52,684 bases of DNA from Ruminococcus sp. (GCA_023663085.1 JAMPIB010000021.1:1-52684), one strand, 5' to 3'; counted from the first letter of the stretch, positions 8,811 through 18,044 are shown. Numbers and translations are program-made. Notes: generated from the sequence alone by a model not told the origin.

Positions 8811-10127
8811 TTATGTGACCATAAACTGTTTCTTCCACGTTCTTTTGCTGGCCGGAAAAAAATCTCCAAAGCCGATATCCTCGATCTTCGCCTCCACGCA
8901 TTCCGCGGAGAGCATTTTCATTTCTATCGCGTATCTGCTAAAAGCCCCTTCCCTGACCGGTGCATCTTCTAAAATGATATCCTGCGACTTCGCACGTTTT
9001 CCCGTAAGCGGTGTGATCAGAAACGAAAGAATATTTTCTTCTCCCGGCAAAAGGACTTCGCATTCCTTATGCACCTCATACCAGTTTTCCCCCGCGTCCA
9101 GAAGCGCAAAATAGGACTCCTTGCCGCGGCGCAGGACATTCATCCCCACATTGGATTTCAATTTATCCGGCCCCAAAAAGATATGCGTCTTTCCGGCTTC
9201 TCCCGGCTCTATCTTCTCTAAGAGGCCGAAACATGCGCCCTTACAGAAAAGATTATTTCCCTGAAAGGCTCTGCGGTTCCTGCACAGAAAACGCAGCGAC
9301 TCTTTGGCCCAGCCATCCCGGAAACCGTCTCCTAACAGATAGACCGAAGAAATGATCCTCTCCGCACATAGTTTCTGCAAAATGTCCAGAAATTTTTCAT
9401 CCGCCAGAGCATAGCTGTCATTTTTAATCTCCTCCGCCTCCTGCTCGTCCGGCAGCATAAACGAAGCATAAGCCTGCTCTTCGATCAGTACCACGATAGG
9501 CGTCGTTTTGCGGTTGCGTTCCAGCCGGTAGGTCTTTAAGCGCGTACCGTTGTGCTCACAGACCAACACCTGATGATTCCACAATTCTTCCGGCTGGTGC
9601 AGGATGAAATAATACAGGCTTTCCGTGTGGGACTGGAAATACATCCGCGTATTTTTCAAGGCCAGATTCGCAGCCGCTTTCGTCAGTATGTCCACCATCT
9701 TATCATCCAGATTCTCGACCGTGAACATGAACGCACCTATATTTTCCGGCGTTGTGATAAAATTCATCAGCACCAGGCTTTTTTTGATAAAAAGTGTCAG
9801 AAGTGCGGCCGGATCAAATTCCTCTTCCTCTATTGTAACCATTTCTCCTTTTCTTGCAAGGTCTAAAAGACCCGTTACCAGAAATCCTTCTTCGAGCGCA
9901 CTTGTTTTGAGCGCTTCTTTGCCATACAGCCATTGTCCCGTACCCTTACGTTTCCACAGCACCGTGGGGATATTATACTGCCTCGTACCCATGACGGTCG
10001 CTACGCTCTCCACCTCGTTTTCCCCGTAGACGCAATAACTGATCTGGGAAAAATCGTTATTTAAGTCATATCCCGCAAGTACGCTGCCTTTATGCACTTT
10101 TTCCTCGTTTTTTTTATCAAAGAACAT
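8811..10127 (-). CDS. Divergent actin/Hsp70-like ATPase (DUF5716-like)
   Basis: 438 aa. I recall this as a Lachnospiraceae family of unknown function (DUF5716). The N-terminus GYDLNNDFSQISYC fits the phosphate-1 loop of the actin/Hsp70/hexokinase fold. Near residues 262-310, SVYLLGDGF followed by CKGACFG fits the adenosine loop and the following helix of that fold. The C-terminal ~130 residues are beta-rich, as in a substrate-binding domain. GGGGGAG precedes the ATG by a few bases. The gene lies 28 bp after the 1193-aa gene. The known-family part is the fold; ATP binding and a chaperone-like role are inference. Confidence 0.65.
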   Translation of the reverse strand: MFFDKKNEEKVHKGSVLAGYDLNNDFSQISYCVYGENEVESVATVMGTRQYNIPTVLWKRKGTGQWLYGKEALKTSALEEGFLVTGLLDLARKGEMVTIEEEEFDPAALLTLFIKKSLVLMNFITTPENIGAFMFTVENLDDKMVDILTKAAANLALKNTRMYFQSHTESLYYFILHQPEELWNHQVLVCEHNGTRLKTYRLERNRKTTPIVVLIEEQAYASFMLPDEQEAEEIKNDSYALADEKFLDILQKLCAERIISSVYLLGDGFRDGWAKESLRFLCRNRRAFQGNNLFCKGACFGLLEKIEPGEAGKTHIFLGPDKLKSNVGMNVLRRGKESYFALLDAGENWYEVHKECEVLLPGEENILSFLITPLTGKRAKSQDIILEDAPVREGAFSRYAIEMKMLSAECVEAKIEDIGFGDFFPASKRTWKKQFMVT

Positions 10128-10155
10128 ACTGCTCCCCCGGTTCGGCCATACAGGC

Positions 10156-13100
10156 TCATATAACTGTAAAGAGTCTGTCCACCATAAAATCTTTTTTATA
10201 ATATTCTTCCAATAATTTATCTACCGTATCATAATCCTGCAGGGTCCTGCCGATCATAATATCGTTTAAGAGACTGAAACGACTGGAAGAAGGCGCATCA
10301 TCGCGGCTGTCGTTTTTGCTGATGGCGCCGCTCTGCGTCACCTGCTCTTTGCCGTCCGCTTCTTCCGTAATATAATATTGCAGCCGCTCCCCGAAAAAGA
10401 GGATAAATTCTTTTACACAGATACCGGAAAACATGTCTTTCATGACTTCCTTATTGTAATCCTGTTTATCGCCGCCCTCTTTCTGGATCAGATAGTGTAT
10501 CATCACACGATGTCCCGGCTGCGCCCGGTACTCTAAGATCACTTTATCCTGCAGCGCGTCCAGTTCCGGCAGGTATCCCTGATACGTATTAAATAAAGGC
10601 AGTACGATCTGCTTTTTTAACAGTTCCCGCAAAAAGGCGCGGATGACCTCTTTTATCTCTTCCGTGATCTCTTTGGGATTCTCCGCATAATATTTTAAAT
10701 AGGCGATCCGGCATACGAGATGCAGGTCGGCCTTTTCCCGGTACAGACGCAGGATATCCTCAAATAACAGCGGTTCGGCAATTTTTTCTTTTATCACATG
10801 ATCGTAACAGCACTGTGACAAAAAGGCCAGTACCACCTCTTCTTTTCCACTCTCTTTCCTATAAGAATGCAATATCTCCATGCTTTCGCCGATATAGGCG
10901 CCTGTATAGAGCATCTGCACCAGTATCCTCTCGCTCATCTCATAAGTATCCACGCCGAAATCATGGGCCGCTTTCCAGATATCGCGCATATCCTTGATAC
11001 TGCCGTTATAATAGCGTACCAGATACTGTAATATCTGTTCGTCATATTTTCCTTTTTTCAGCACATAAAGAAGGATGCCCGTCATCAACCGCTGCGGTTC
11101 AAACTCTTCTGACCCTAACAGCCTGCTGCACAGTTTGACGAGAGTCTTAACATCTATCCCGTACGGGCCGGTATAGCGTATCCACTCATAAGCCTCCTGA
11201 TACATGCCCCGCAGTACCATAGTCCGCACGACCTCTTTGCGGTCTCCCGCCGCAATCTGCTCCGGTTTTAGTGCATAAAGATACTCGTCCAGTTCCCACA
11301 TCCTGTCTTTTTCATAATAAAACTGCATGAGTTTTATGCGGATCTCCCGGCGTATCTGCTCCGACATAAAATCCGAGTCCGCCAGCCGCTTAAAGCGCCC
11401 GATGGTATCTTCCTGTATGGCAAGAACGTCTTTATGATCGAAACAGACATACAGATCGTAACCAGGATGCTCCCTGACATACGGCGCCGCCATCAGGATC
11501 AGCTTGCCGGTTGTGTTCAGATGCTCCATCCGATAGGGAATACTCTTCGTATAACGGTTATGGTCTGCGTCTTCCAGAATGATCCTGCATTCCTCATCAA
11601 AAACAGGCACCTGCGCGCACCCCCCGGCCGTCGGATAAGCCATCTCGCCCGTACCGTACGGATAAACAAGGATAACCTGCCTTATGGAATCATCTTCTAT
11701 CTCGATATCACGCATAAATAACAGATCCATCAGCTTCTGCGCGACTTCTTCATCCACCATGGATTTCGTGAGGACATTGCGGTAAAGATAGGCCAGATTT
11801 TTATTGATCCTGCCTTTCCTGATCTGTTCTGTCACAAAGCGTTCCATGGCCGGCAGATAATTCAGATAAACATCCGGTATCTCTTCCTGATGTTTTAATA
11901 CATAGGCATAAAGCCAGGCCGTGATCTCATAATTCAGGTCGCTCTGGTAGGAAAAATACATCAGTACCATTTTCGGCAATACTCTCGCATCATCCAGCGT
12001 GACCGACATCATATAGTACTCATACAGTCTGGTGATGCGCAGATTCTGCTCCACGCCCGCCCGATACCATTCAAAATAATCGATGCCGTATTTATTGCCT
12101 TTAATTAAAGTCGTACAGATCGCATGCAGGATATCATTCTGGGGATGCGTGTCATAGCAGGCCGCCAGAATACGGAGTAAAAGGGGCGAATATCCCTTCT
12201 GCTTCTGCGCCAGATACAAAAGCTGGATGATGATATCATCTTTCATCACTTCGCTCTTGATCGCGTAATTTAAAACCTGTAATTCAAAATCTCCGAGTTT
12301 CAGGAGCATGGCCGGATTCATACAAAGCAGATTCCATGCCTCGATATACATGAGCGGGCTTCTGCATCGGTAAGTAAAAAGTTCCTCCAAAAGCGCCCAT
12401 TTCACAGAGGCGCTGCGCCCGTATTCTTCCGATACGAATAACAAAAGCCAGGCGATCCGCCAGTTTCCCCGGTTTCTCTCATAATAGCGCGTGATGATTC
12501 GTGACACTTCATCAATATAGGCGTCATTTCTGCCATGCAGCGTTGTCAGATACAGATAATAACACCAGAGTTCCGGTTTTTCATCCTGCATGGCCTCGAT
12601 CTGTTCCCTGTTCTGCTCCAGTATCCACTGTGCTTCATGAAAACGCTCCCTCGTCATCAAAAGCTGTGCCTGAAATAAGGCTGCCGCTGCATCTTTACCA
12701 TCGATCTCCTGTAAACGTTCCGTCAGTTTCCCGGTCTCTTCCATCCAGGTCTTCACGCTGATCTTTTTTAAGCGGAAAGCCTGATAAAACTGCATAAGCT
12801 GTGCAATGATGCGCTTCTTTTCTTTATAAAGACCGGCCTTTCTGCGGTCGTCCCGCGCATGGACACTCACCGTTACCGGCACCGTCACACTCTTATCATA
12901 GCCGCTCAGCCGGATTGCGCCATAATTGTTCCCGGCATGAAGCCCTTCCTCTTTGATATAATAGTACAGGCGGTACAGATTCCCCAGAAAAGCGTCATCT
13001 GTAACGACCTCCTCATGAATTTCCAGAAAATCCCCCTCGGTCTTAATGCGCAGGTTCGTATATCCCCAGCCGTTCCGGTTAATGACTAACGTATAGCGCG

Positions 13101-13737
13101 ACAGTGGAGCAGGATTTTCGATTTTTATCTGCGTCTGTTCGGGGATAAACTCTACTGCCTTCTTTTTATTGATCTCTATCAGAAATTCTTCCACGTTGTG
13201 TTCGTTGCCGCTATGTGCAGAAAGCCCTCTGTAGGCCGTATAATGCTGCCTGTCATTGCCTTTAAAAACCTGTTCAAACTCCTTGGAGTAAAATAACTTC
13301 ACCGCCTCATCCCAACTGCTCTTGGCCAGATTCGTGAAATGAAAGAGATTTTTAATGATTCCAAGACTGGAGTCGATCTCGGACGGTTTTATGCTGACAG
13401 AAAAAGGGAGATAATATTCTCCCTGATTTGACACGATATGAAAAGCGCCTTTTATCTCAGTCCCCGCCTCCATTTCAAAGGTATCCAGCCGATAAAAGAT
13501 CTCGTCCTGACTGCCTGCAAATGTCGGCGTCATACATTCCATCCGCAGATCGGAGGACACTACGCTGCCTTCCGTCAAAACACCCTCCGGCCCATAAATT
13601 GTAAACGAACCTTCCAAAACCTCTCCCGCCTGTGCGGACAATTCTATCTGCGGGCATGAAAAATCCAGGGAACCGTTATCATACATAAAATTTCCAGCCA
13701 GTATTTCCTGAATAATCTGCTTCACTTTCCACACCAC
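10156..13737 (-). CDS. Very large beta-plus-helical-repeat protein (DUF5717-like)
   Basis: 1193 aa, first gene of the four-gene unknown set. I recall it as DUF5717, found next to DUF5716 in Lachnospiraceae. Residues ~20-125 and ~200-300 look like two beta-sandwich domains. From ~310 to the end it is helical, with many W/Y/L-spaced repeats typical of TPR/solenoid proteins. There is no signal peptide or membrane segment, so it is probably cytosolic. The start is a GTG at 13737; its ribosome site is weak, and an ATG at residue 18 is the alternative. A promoter at 13878-13907 and a perfect 10-bp dyad at its start site suggest that the whole set, and perhaps purCFB, is regulated here. Confidence 0.65.
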   Translation of the reverse strand: MVWKVKQIIQEILAGNFMYDNGSLDFSCPQIELSAQAGEVLEGSFTIYGPEGVLTEGSVVSSDLRMECMTPTFAGSQDEIFYRLDTFEMEAGTEIKGAFHIVSNQGEYYLPFSVSIKPSEIDSSLGIIKNLFHFTNLAKSSWDEAVKLFYSKEFEQVFKGNDRQHYTAYRGLSAHSGNEHNVEEFLIEINKKKAVEFIPEQTQIKIENPAPLSRYTLVINRNGWGYTNLRIKTEGDFLEIHEEVVTDDAFLGNLYRLYYYIKEEGLHAGNNYGAIRLSGYDKSVTVPVTVSVHARDDRRKAGLYKEKKRIIAQLMQFYQAFRLKKISVKTWMEETGKLTERLQEIDGKDAAAALFQAQLLMTRERFHEAQWILEQNREQIEAMQDEKPELWCYYLYLTTLHGRNDAYIDEVSRIITRYYERNRGNWRIAWLLLFVSEEYGRSASVKWALLEELFTYRCRSPLMYIEAWNLLCMNPAMLLKLGDFELQVLNYAIKSEVMKDDIIIQLLYLAQKQKGYSPLLLRILAACYDTHPQNDILHAICTTLIKGNKYGIDYFEWYRAGVEQNLRITRLYEYYMMSVTLDDARVLPKMVLMYFSYQSDLNYEITAWLYAYVLKHQEEIPDVYLNYLPAMERFVTEQIRKGRINKNLAYLYRNVLTKSMVDEEVAQKLMDLLFMRDIEIEDDSIRQVILVYPYGTGEMAYPTAGGCAQVPVFDEECRIILEDADHNRYTKSIPYRMEHLNTTGKLILMAAPYVREHPGYDLYVCFDHKDVLAIQEDTIGRFKRLADSDFMSEQIRREIRIKLMQFYYEKDRMWELDEYLYALKPEQIAAGDRKEVVRTMVLRGMYQEAYEWIRYTGPYGIDVKTLVKLCSRLLGSEEFEPQRLMTGILLYVLKKGKYDEQILQYLVRYYNGSIKDMRDIWKAAHDFGVDTYEMSERILVQMLYTGAYIGESMEILHSYRKESGKEEVVLAFLSQCCYDHVIKEKIAEPLLFEDILRLYREKADLHLVCRIAYLKYYAENPKEITEEIKEVIRAFLRELLKKQIVLPLFNTYQGYLPELDALQDKVILEYRAQPGHRVMIHYLIQKEGGDKQDYNKEVMKDMFSGICVKEFILFFGERLQYYITEEADGKEQVTQSGAISKNDSRDDAPSSSRFSLLNDIMIGRTLQDYDTVDKLLEEYYKKDFMVDRLFTVI

Positions 13738-13829
13738 ACTTCATTTGTATTTCGCGACAGAGCGCCGGCTGCCTTCTGCCGAGCCTGTCTCCCGTGCACC
13801 TATAATGCCACAGCATTTCGTTCCTCGCT

Positions 13830-13876
13830 CAAGAATTGCCTGCAATTCTTGCAACACAGGCTGCTGAGCCTGTGTT
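13830..13876. repeat. Two perfect 10-bp inverted repeats in leader of the unknown operon
   Basis: CAAGAATTGC/GCAATTCTTG (13830-13851) and AACACAGGCT/AGCCTGTGTT (13853-13876) stand side by side, separated by one base. The second overlaps the predicted transcription start (~13871) and the edge of the -10 box. They could be an operator, an RNA stabilising stem at the 5' end of the message, or a dispersed intergenic repeat. Confidence 0.6.
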
Positions 13877-13877
13877 T

Positions 13878-13907
13878 ATTATACCATTCAACAGTGCTTC
13901 TCTGCAA
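13878..13907 (-). promoter_or_regulatory. Extended -10 promoter of the four-gene unknown operon
   Basis: On the minus strand, -35 TTGCAG (13907-13902), an 18-nt spacer and -10 TATAAT (13883-13878) preceded by TGG. It reads toward the 1193-aa gene, giving a leader of about 130 nt rich in inverted repeats. Confidence 0.65.
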
Positions 13908-13973
13908 GGCATAAACGTGCCGAAGGATAAATCCCCCGGCACCTTTTATCAGTATATCTTCCGCCCGGATGTT

Positions 13974-14564
13974 TTAACCCGGTTCTGATATGCGGCTGAC
14001 ACCTACATAAATATCTGAGATCTCATACCACGTCGGGTAATCTGTTATCCCACTCTGCGGCAGGCCGAATACTCTCTGGAAAACACGCACGGCTTCGGCA
14101 GTCCTCTGTCCGTATATGCCATCGGCTGTCACAGTGGGGATCGCCGGATAATTCTGCGCAATGCGGTTGAGCTGCTGCTGCAGTTGTCTGACTTTATCTC
14201 CGGACGCGCCGATCGTCAGGTTATAACCCGGCCATGACGAAGGTACGCCGGCTACGCTGACGGCGGTGTTGATATACATATCGCTGCCATAATAGTAGCG
14301 GATGATCTCGATCGCTGAATACCCTTCGTCTCCTAAATATTTCGATCCCCACTGGCTGAGTCCGTTGCAGGTCACTCTCTGTCCGTCACAGTAAGAAGTA
14401 AAGATTGGCTGTCTGACACCCGGTCTGGACAGATAATTGGCAAAAATACTGTCCACCAGTCTGTCGATATTTTCGTATGTGTTCCTTCCCTGAATCCACT
14501 TCTGGTCATAAGCCGTGGAGGAAGTAATGGTAAAGTTGTAGCCCTGGTTCCGGTACCAATTCAT
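13974..14564 (-). pseudogene. 3' part of split SpoIID-like / peptidoglycan-binding gene
   Basis: 196 aa from an ATG at 14564. It starts abruptly inside a SpoIID/LytB-type domain (NWYRNQGYNF). It then carries the GLSQWG segment and the GYSAIEIIRYYYG segment that close such domains, and a peptidoglycan-binding_1 domain at about 122-185 (GDKVRQLQQQL, ADGIYGQRTAEAVRVFQ). The missing N-terminal half lies 3.7 kb upstream at 18281-18967. Joining the two copies of TACCA (14554-14558 and 18282-18286) restores one reading frame of about 421 codons. The ATG overlaps the TGA of the gene before it (ATGA), so this half might still be translated by coupling. Without the N-terminal half and its Glu, SpoIID-type activity is unlikely. 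Confidence 0.75.
14554..14558. repeat. Left copy of TACCA at insertion border
   Basis: TACCA here and at 18282-18286 bracket 3723 bp that interrupt the SpoIID-like gene. A GGTGATT heptamer also lies just inside each end (14569-14575 and 18271-18277, same orientation). The five bases may be a target duplication or the crossover point of short-homology recombination. Confidence 0.5.
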
Positions 14565-14986
14565 ACAGGGTGATTCGAGGCAGACGGAATATCTATTTTC
14601 TTCTTCTCTTTTACCATACACAGATCCAGATGATCGTCCACGTTGATCTCTATGATCTTAATCGGTTTTACCGCCTTAAAACTGACCCACTGGGTTCCCA
14701 GCGCATGTTGAAAGCCCGCTTTATCCAGAATATACAGATAGCCCTTCCCGCCATAATCCGGCGTTCCTTTTTCAAATACCATGATATTGCCATATTCGGG
14801 CAGCATGACTCTTTCCAGCTCACCGTTTTCATCCGGTCTGGCTCCCAATGCAAACGCCAGCGCCATATTTTTATCGGATGTGGCATATACGGCATTCTGG
14901 CAGCCTTCTGCAAAACCTGTGTCAATCGCCTGATGCGGCACTAAAACTTCGCATTTTATGCTGCTCCCGTGATATAAATATTCCAT
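14561..14986 (-). CDS. Small LYHGS-motif protein, possible ADP-ribosyltransferase fold
   Basis: 141 aa. It opens with EYLYHGSS, has VYAT-x5-ALAFAL at about residues 33-47 and a GYLYILD strand later. The LYHGS start followed by a VYAT-AxxFAL segment recalls small bacterial ART-like folds, but I see no clear catalytic Glu motif, so the assignment is weak. GGGAG lies 8 nt before the ATG. It is the last gene inside the 3.7-kb insertion, and its TGA overlaps the ATG of the downstream SpoIID fragment. No signal peptide is present. Confidence 0.6.
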   Translation of the reverse strand: MEYLYHGSSIKCEVLVPHQAIDTGFAEGCQNAVYATSDKNMALAFALGARPDENGELERVMLPEYGNIMVFEKGTPDYGGKGYLYILDKAGFQHALGTQWVSFKAVKPIKIIEINVDDHLDLCMVKEKKKIDIPSASNHPV

Positions 14987-15002
14987 TATTTTTCTCCCAG
15001 AA

Positions 15003-15035
15003 ACAGAGGCAGCAGATTTTCTCCGCTGCCTCTGT
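15003..15035 (-). terminator. Terminator after secreted repeat protein gene
   Basis: A perfect 11-bp stem ACAGAGGCAGC/GCTGCCTCTGT with an 11-nt loop, followed on the minus strand by TTTCT. It stands immediately before the ribosome site of the 141-aa gene and so may act as an attenuator for it. Confidence 0.6.
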
Positions 15036-15077
15036 CATATATGTATTTTCTTATTGTCTTTATATGTTTTCAGCTCA

Positions 15078-16142
15078 TCAGTTTCCCGTGATGGATATCG
15101 CGTGCATGTAAGCGTCTGAACCGCGGGCACAGGTCACGGTGATCTTTTTGCCGTTTACCAGCACTTTGCAGTTACTGACACTGTTTAAGGTATCCAGTTT
15201 GAGTTCCATTTCTCCTGCGCTCGTTGACAGGTAAAGGATATTCTCAGTAGACTTGCTGTTTACGGTTCCGGTCACCGTGGAATAAGATCCCGTCACTGTC
15301 GCCGGCTGCACATAATCTTTCACACCCGCGATCGCCGCCGCGTGCATATAAGCATCGGAACCTCTGTAAACAGATACCGTCAGCGCCCGTCCCGGAATGA
15401 GCATCAATCCGTTCCGGGAATCCGTATTGCCATCTATTACGATCTGCATCTCACCACTGGACGTTGCCAGATACAGAAGATTCTCCTTGGTATTATTTCC
15501 CACTGTCCCCGTAACCACTGTGGTCGAAGCGTTGACTGCTCCTGCCGGTGCAGGCGTATATCCTGTCATACCCGATGTACCGATCGCTGCCGCCGATGAA
15601 TCGGAGATACTGACTGCGTGCATATAAGCATCAGAACCGCGTACACAGGTTATTGTGTAACTTTTATTAGCCACCAGCACGCTGCAGCCGCTCATATTCG
15701 TGGAAGAATCCAGCTTGATCTGCATCTCGCCTGCCGATGTATTAAAGTAAAGAACGTCTCCCTTCGTCTTCTCGCTTATTGTTCCCGTTACCGTGGCGGT
15801 TTTTGAGTTATCCAGCGTAACGCCTATTGTCTGCGAACCACTCGTGATGCTGACTGCATGCAGATATCCGTCGGAGCCATGCGAAACGGAAACACTTATC
15901 TTCTGATCCGGCAGTAAGATCTTACAACCGCTCGTATCCGTCGTACTGTCTAATTTGATCTGCATCTCGCCTTCTTTGGTGGACAATTTTATCAGTTCCG
16001 ACGTTGTTCCCGTCATTACGGTTCCCTGTACTGTTGCAATGACTTCCGCTGCCCGTACATCCATCTGCACCATGGGCATCATGAGCATACAAAATACAAG
16101 GCCGAGTGCTGTCCATAATTTTAAGTGCCTGTATTTTTTCAT
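15078..16142 (-). CDS. Secreted protein of four ~70-residue repeats
   Basis: 354 aa. A signal peptide (basic start, hydrophobic 10-27, cleavage near A32) is followed by four beta-rich repeats. Each carries VTGTV, a T-x3-LLYL strand, a strongly conserved GEMQIKLD segment, one Cys in most copies, and a closing RGSDAYMHAISI. No catalytic motif and no sorting signal are visible, so it is probably a soluble or wall-associated binding protein. The gene has its own promoter and a strong AGGAGGGG ribosome site. It lies within the 3.7-kb segment that splits the SpoIID-like gene. I do not recognise a named family. Confidence 0.7.
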   Translation of the reverse strand: MKKYRHLKLWTALGLVFCMLMMPMVQMDVRAAEVIATVQGTVMTGTTSELIKLSTKEGEMQIKLDSTTDTSGCKILLPDQKISVSVSHGSDGYLHAVSITSGSQTIGVTLDNSKTATVTGTISEKTKGDVLYFNTSAGEMQIKLDSSTNMSGCSVLVANKSYTITCVRGSDAYMHAVSISDSSAAAIGTSGMTGYTPAPAGAVNASTTVVTGTVGNNTKENLLYLATSSGEMQIVIDGNTDSRNGLMLIPGRALTVSVYRGSDAYMHAAAIAGVKDYVQPATVTGSYSTVTGTVNSKSTENILYLSTSAGEMELKLDTLNSVSNCKVLVNGKKITVTCARGSDAYMHAISITGN

Positions 16143-16205
16143 CTTTACCCCTCCTATATTATGGTAACCAGTTTAACCATTCTTTTTTATATATTATGTA
16201 AATCT

Positions 16206-16234
16206 ATCATACAATATATATCACTAAAAAGCAA
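16206..16234 (-). promoter_or_regulatory. Promoter of the secreted repeat protein
   Basis: On the minus strand, -35 TTGCTT (16234-16229) and -10 TATGAT (16211-16206) with a 17-nt spacer. Confidence 0.65.
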
Positions 16235-16316
16235 TGCCTTCTTCTACAAAAAAATGCGAATTTTATTATTTTTTCCCAAAAAAGTCGGCTGATATGCTTC
16301 TTTTTCCTATTAATAT

Positions 16317-16347
16317 ACAAAAACGCAGACCGTCTGGCCTGCGTTTC
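16317..16347 (-). terminator. Terminator of the DUF5722-like gene
   Basis: On the minus strand, AAACGCAG and CTGCGTTT form the base of a hairpin that continues with GCC/GGT pairs around an AGAC loop. The stem runs into a T run. It lies about 50 bp after the stop codon at 16395. Confidence 0.8.
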
Positions 16348-16394
16348 ATAATTACGTAAACAAAATTTATTATTAGATTTACATAAAGTCAATC

Positions 16395-18044
16395 CTATTC
16401 CACGACTCCGCTGCCGCCGCGCGTCCAGATGATATTCTGGCTTATCATCTGATCGATATCCATACCGATGATTTCCGATGCTCTGGCTTTGGCAACCCCC
16501 TCATTCGCTGTACCGAGATTTTTATAAATCTCATAAGCCGGTTTCTTATTGCCGTTTAAGTCATACAGCCCAAGAGCCAGATTGCTCTCCATTTCACTGG
16601 CCTCATCCGTCTGCCGAAACAGCATGAAGGCGTCGATATCGGGAATCGAAGCAGCTTTCAGATAACCATACGCTACCGAGGCTTCCTGCTGTGCAGTCCC
16701 GAAACTGGACGTATAGCCGATCTCCGCAATGGAAATGCTCCTGACCTCTCCCGCCGGATTTAAAAAGTTACTCTGGTGCATATAATTGATGAGAATATCA
16801 ATATTCTGCATGGTAATATAGGGTGAAGTGATACTGTCCTTTACCCATACAGCCGGGCCGTTCCACGCATATGGATCATATAACGGGGAGTTATACGGAT
16901 GGAAGGAAAGTCCCCAGTCTATATTTCCTTCTCTGTTGATATAGTAATTAAACGTATCCAGATAGTCTTTGGATAAAAAGCTGCCGGGGTTGGATTTTCT
17001 GTTCCATTCCTGATCGATGGAATTATAGACCCGCACATTGGCATTCATACTTTTTAATTCATTATAAAGGATACGGAACGCTTTTACATAAATATTCACA
17101 TTAAAATCAAGCGAAGTGGATTCGGTATACCACCATGAAGTCCTTGCATTGACTTCATTGCCCACGATCCAGTTATCTATCTGTCCGCAGCCGCACTGTC
17201 CCGAATAACGCTGACCGAGGAATGCACCTACCGCTTTCAGATGATTTGTCCCGGCCGCGTCATCTACATTCAACGCATATCCCGGACAGTCTCCTCCTAC
17301 GGCTTTCGGATGTACCAGATCCTGTGAATAAAGTCCATCGCCACGGTTTAAAAGCACCATTGTCACCTGTATCCCATAGCTGTTAAAACTTTTTATCATC
17401 GAATCAAACTGTGCGATACGCCCGCCGTTAAAATAATAGGTCGTTCCGTTATAGTTAAAGGGAATCGCACCGGGCAGCGAGGCATCGGCGCATATCTCAT
17501 CTACCGCCATATTATATACGATCTGCTTAATACCGAGCGCCTGCAATTCACCGTTTGATGCCTTGGTAAGATCAGGCAGTATCCCTTTGATCCCCTCATC
17601 ATGACGCGCCGACGTATAAGCGGCAAGTGCTTCAGGATTGGTAATATAATGTTCATCGCTCACCTGCACCATTTGTCCGTTCTGCTTTACCGCGATCAGA
17701 AATTTACGACTCAAATTAGACTCTGCCGTATTATATTGCAAAGGAAAACTAACCGAAACTGAAGTACCTGCATTCACTGTCGCTACAACGCTCCCTGTCG
17801 CGCCATCCTGATATACTTCATCGGCATAGACATAGAACTTCCCATCATCACTCGCCGGAATACTGCCCGCACTGAGCTGACAGACCACATCAGAACCCGA
17901 TATCAGACAGGAACTGATCCTTACCGGACGCCCTGCGGCTTCTACATGCGCCATGTCATCTTTCGTCAGATTCGTACTGCCTGCGGCCAATACACAAACA
18001 ACGGCAGCCAATACTGCCATCATCACTTTTCTTACGTTTCTCAT
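16395..18044 (-). CDS. Secreted glycoside-hydrolase-like protein (DUF5722-like)
   Basis: 549 aa from the ATG at 18044, chosen because GGAG lies 7 nt upstream; an ATG 15 nt earlier is less well placed. A signal peptide ends near AGS/VEAAG (residues 22-37). A small beta domain covers about 40-150. A TIM-barrel-like catalytic region follows, with two carboxylates in the positions expected for clan-A glycosidases: IVGNEVNA (acid/base) and SIAEIGYTSS (nucleophile). I recall the family as DUF5722. The glycan substrate is unknown. Proximity to SpoIID-like and repeat proteins suggests a cell-surface polysaccharide or peptidoglycan target. It has a highly structured leader and its own terminator. Confidence 0.7.
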   Translation of the reverse strand: MRNVRKVMMAVLAAVVCVLAAGSTNLTKDDMAHVEAAGRPVRISSCLISGSDVVCQLSAGSIPASDDGKFYVYADEVYQDGATGSVVATVNAGTSVSVSFPLQYNTAESNLSRKFLIAVKQNGQMVQVSDEHYITNPEALAAYTSARHDEGIKGILPDLTKASNGELQALGIKQIVYNMAVDEICADASLPGAIPFNYNGTTYYFNGGRIAQFDSMIKSFNSYGIQVTMVLLNRGDGLYSQDLVHPKAVGGDCPGYALNVDDAAGTNHLKAVGAFLGQRYSGQCGCGQIDNWIVGNEVNARTSWWYTESTSLDFNVNIYVKAFRILYNELKSMNANVRVYNSIDQEWNRKSNPGSFLSKDYLDTFNYYINREGNIDWGLSFHPYNSPLYDPYAWNGPAVWVKDSITSPYITMQNIDILINYMHQSNFLNPAGEVRSISIAEIGYTSSFGTAQQEASVAYGYLKAASIPDIDAFMLFRQTDEASEMESNLALGLYDLNGNKKPAYEIYKNLGTANEGVAKARASEIIGMDIDQMISQNIIWTRGGSGVVE

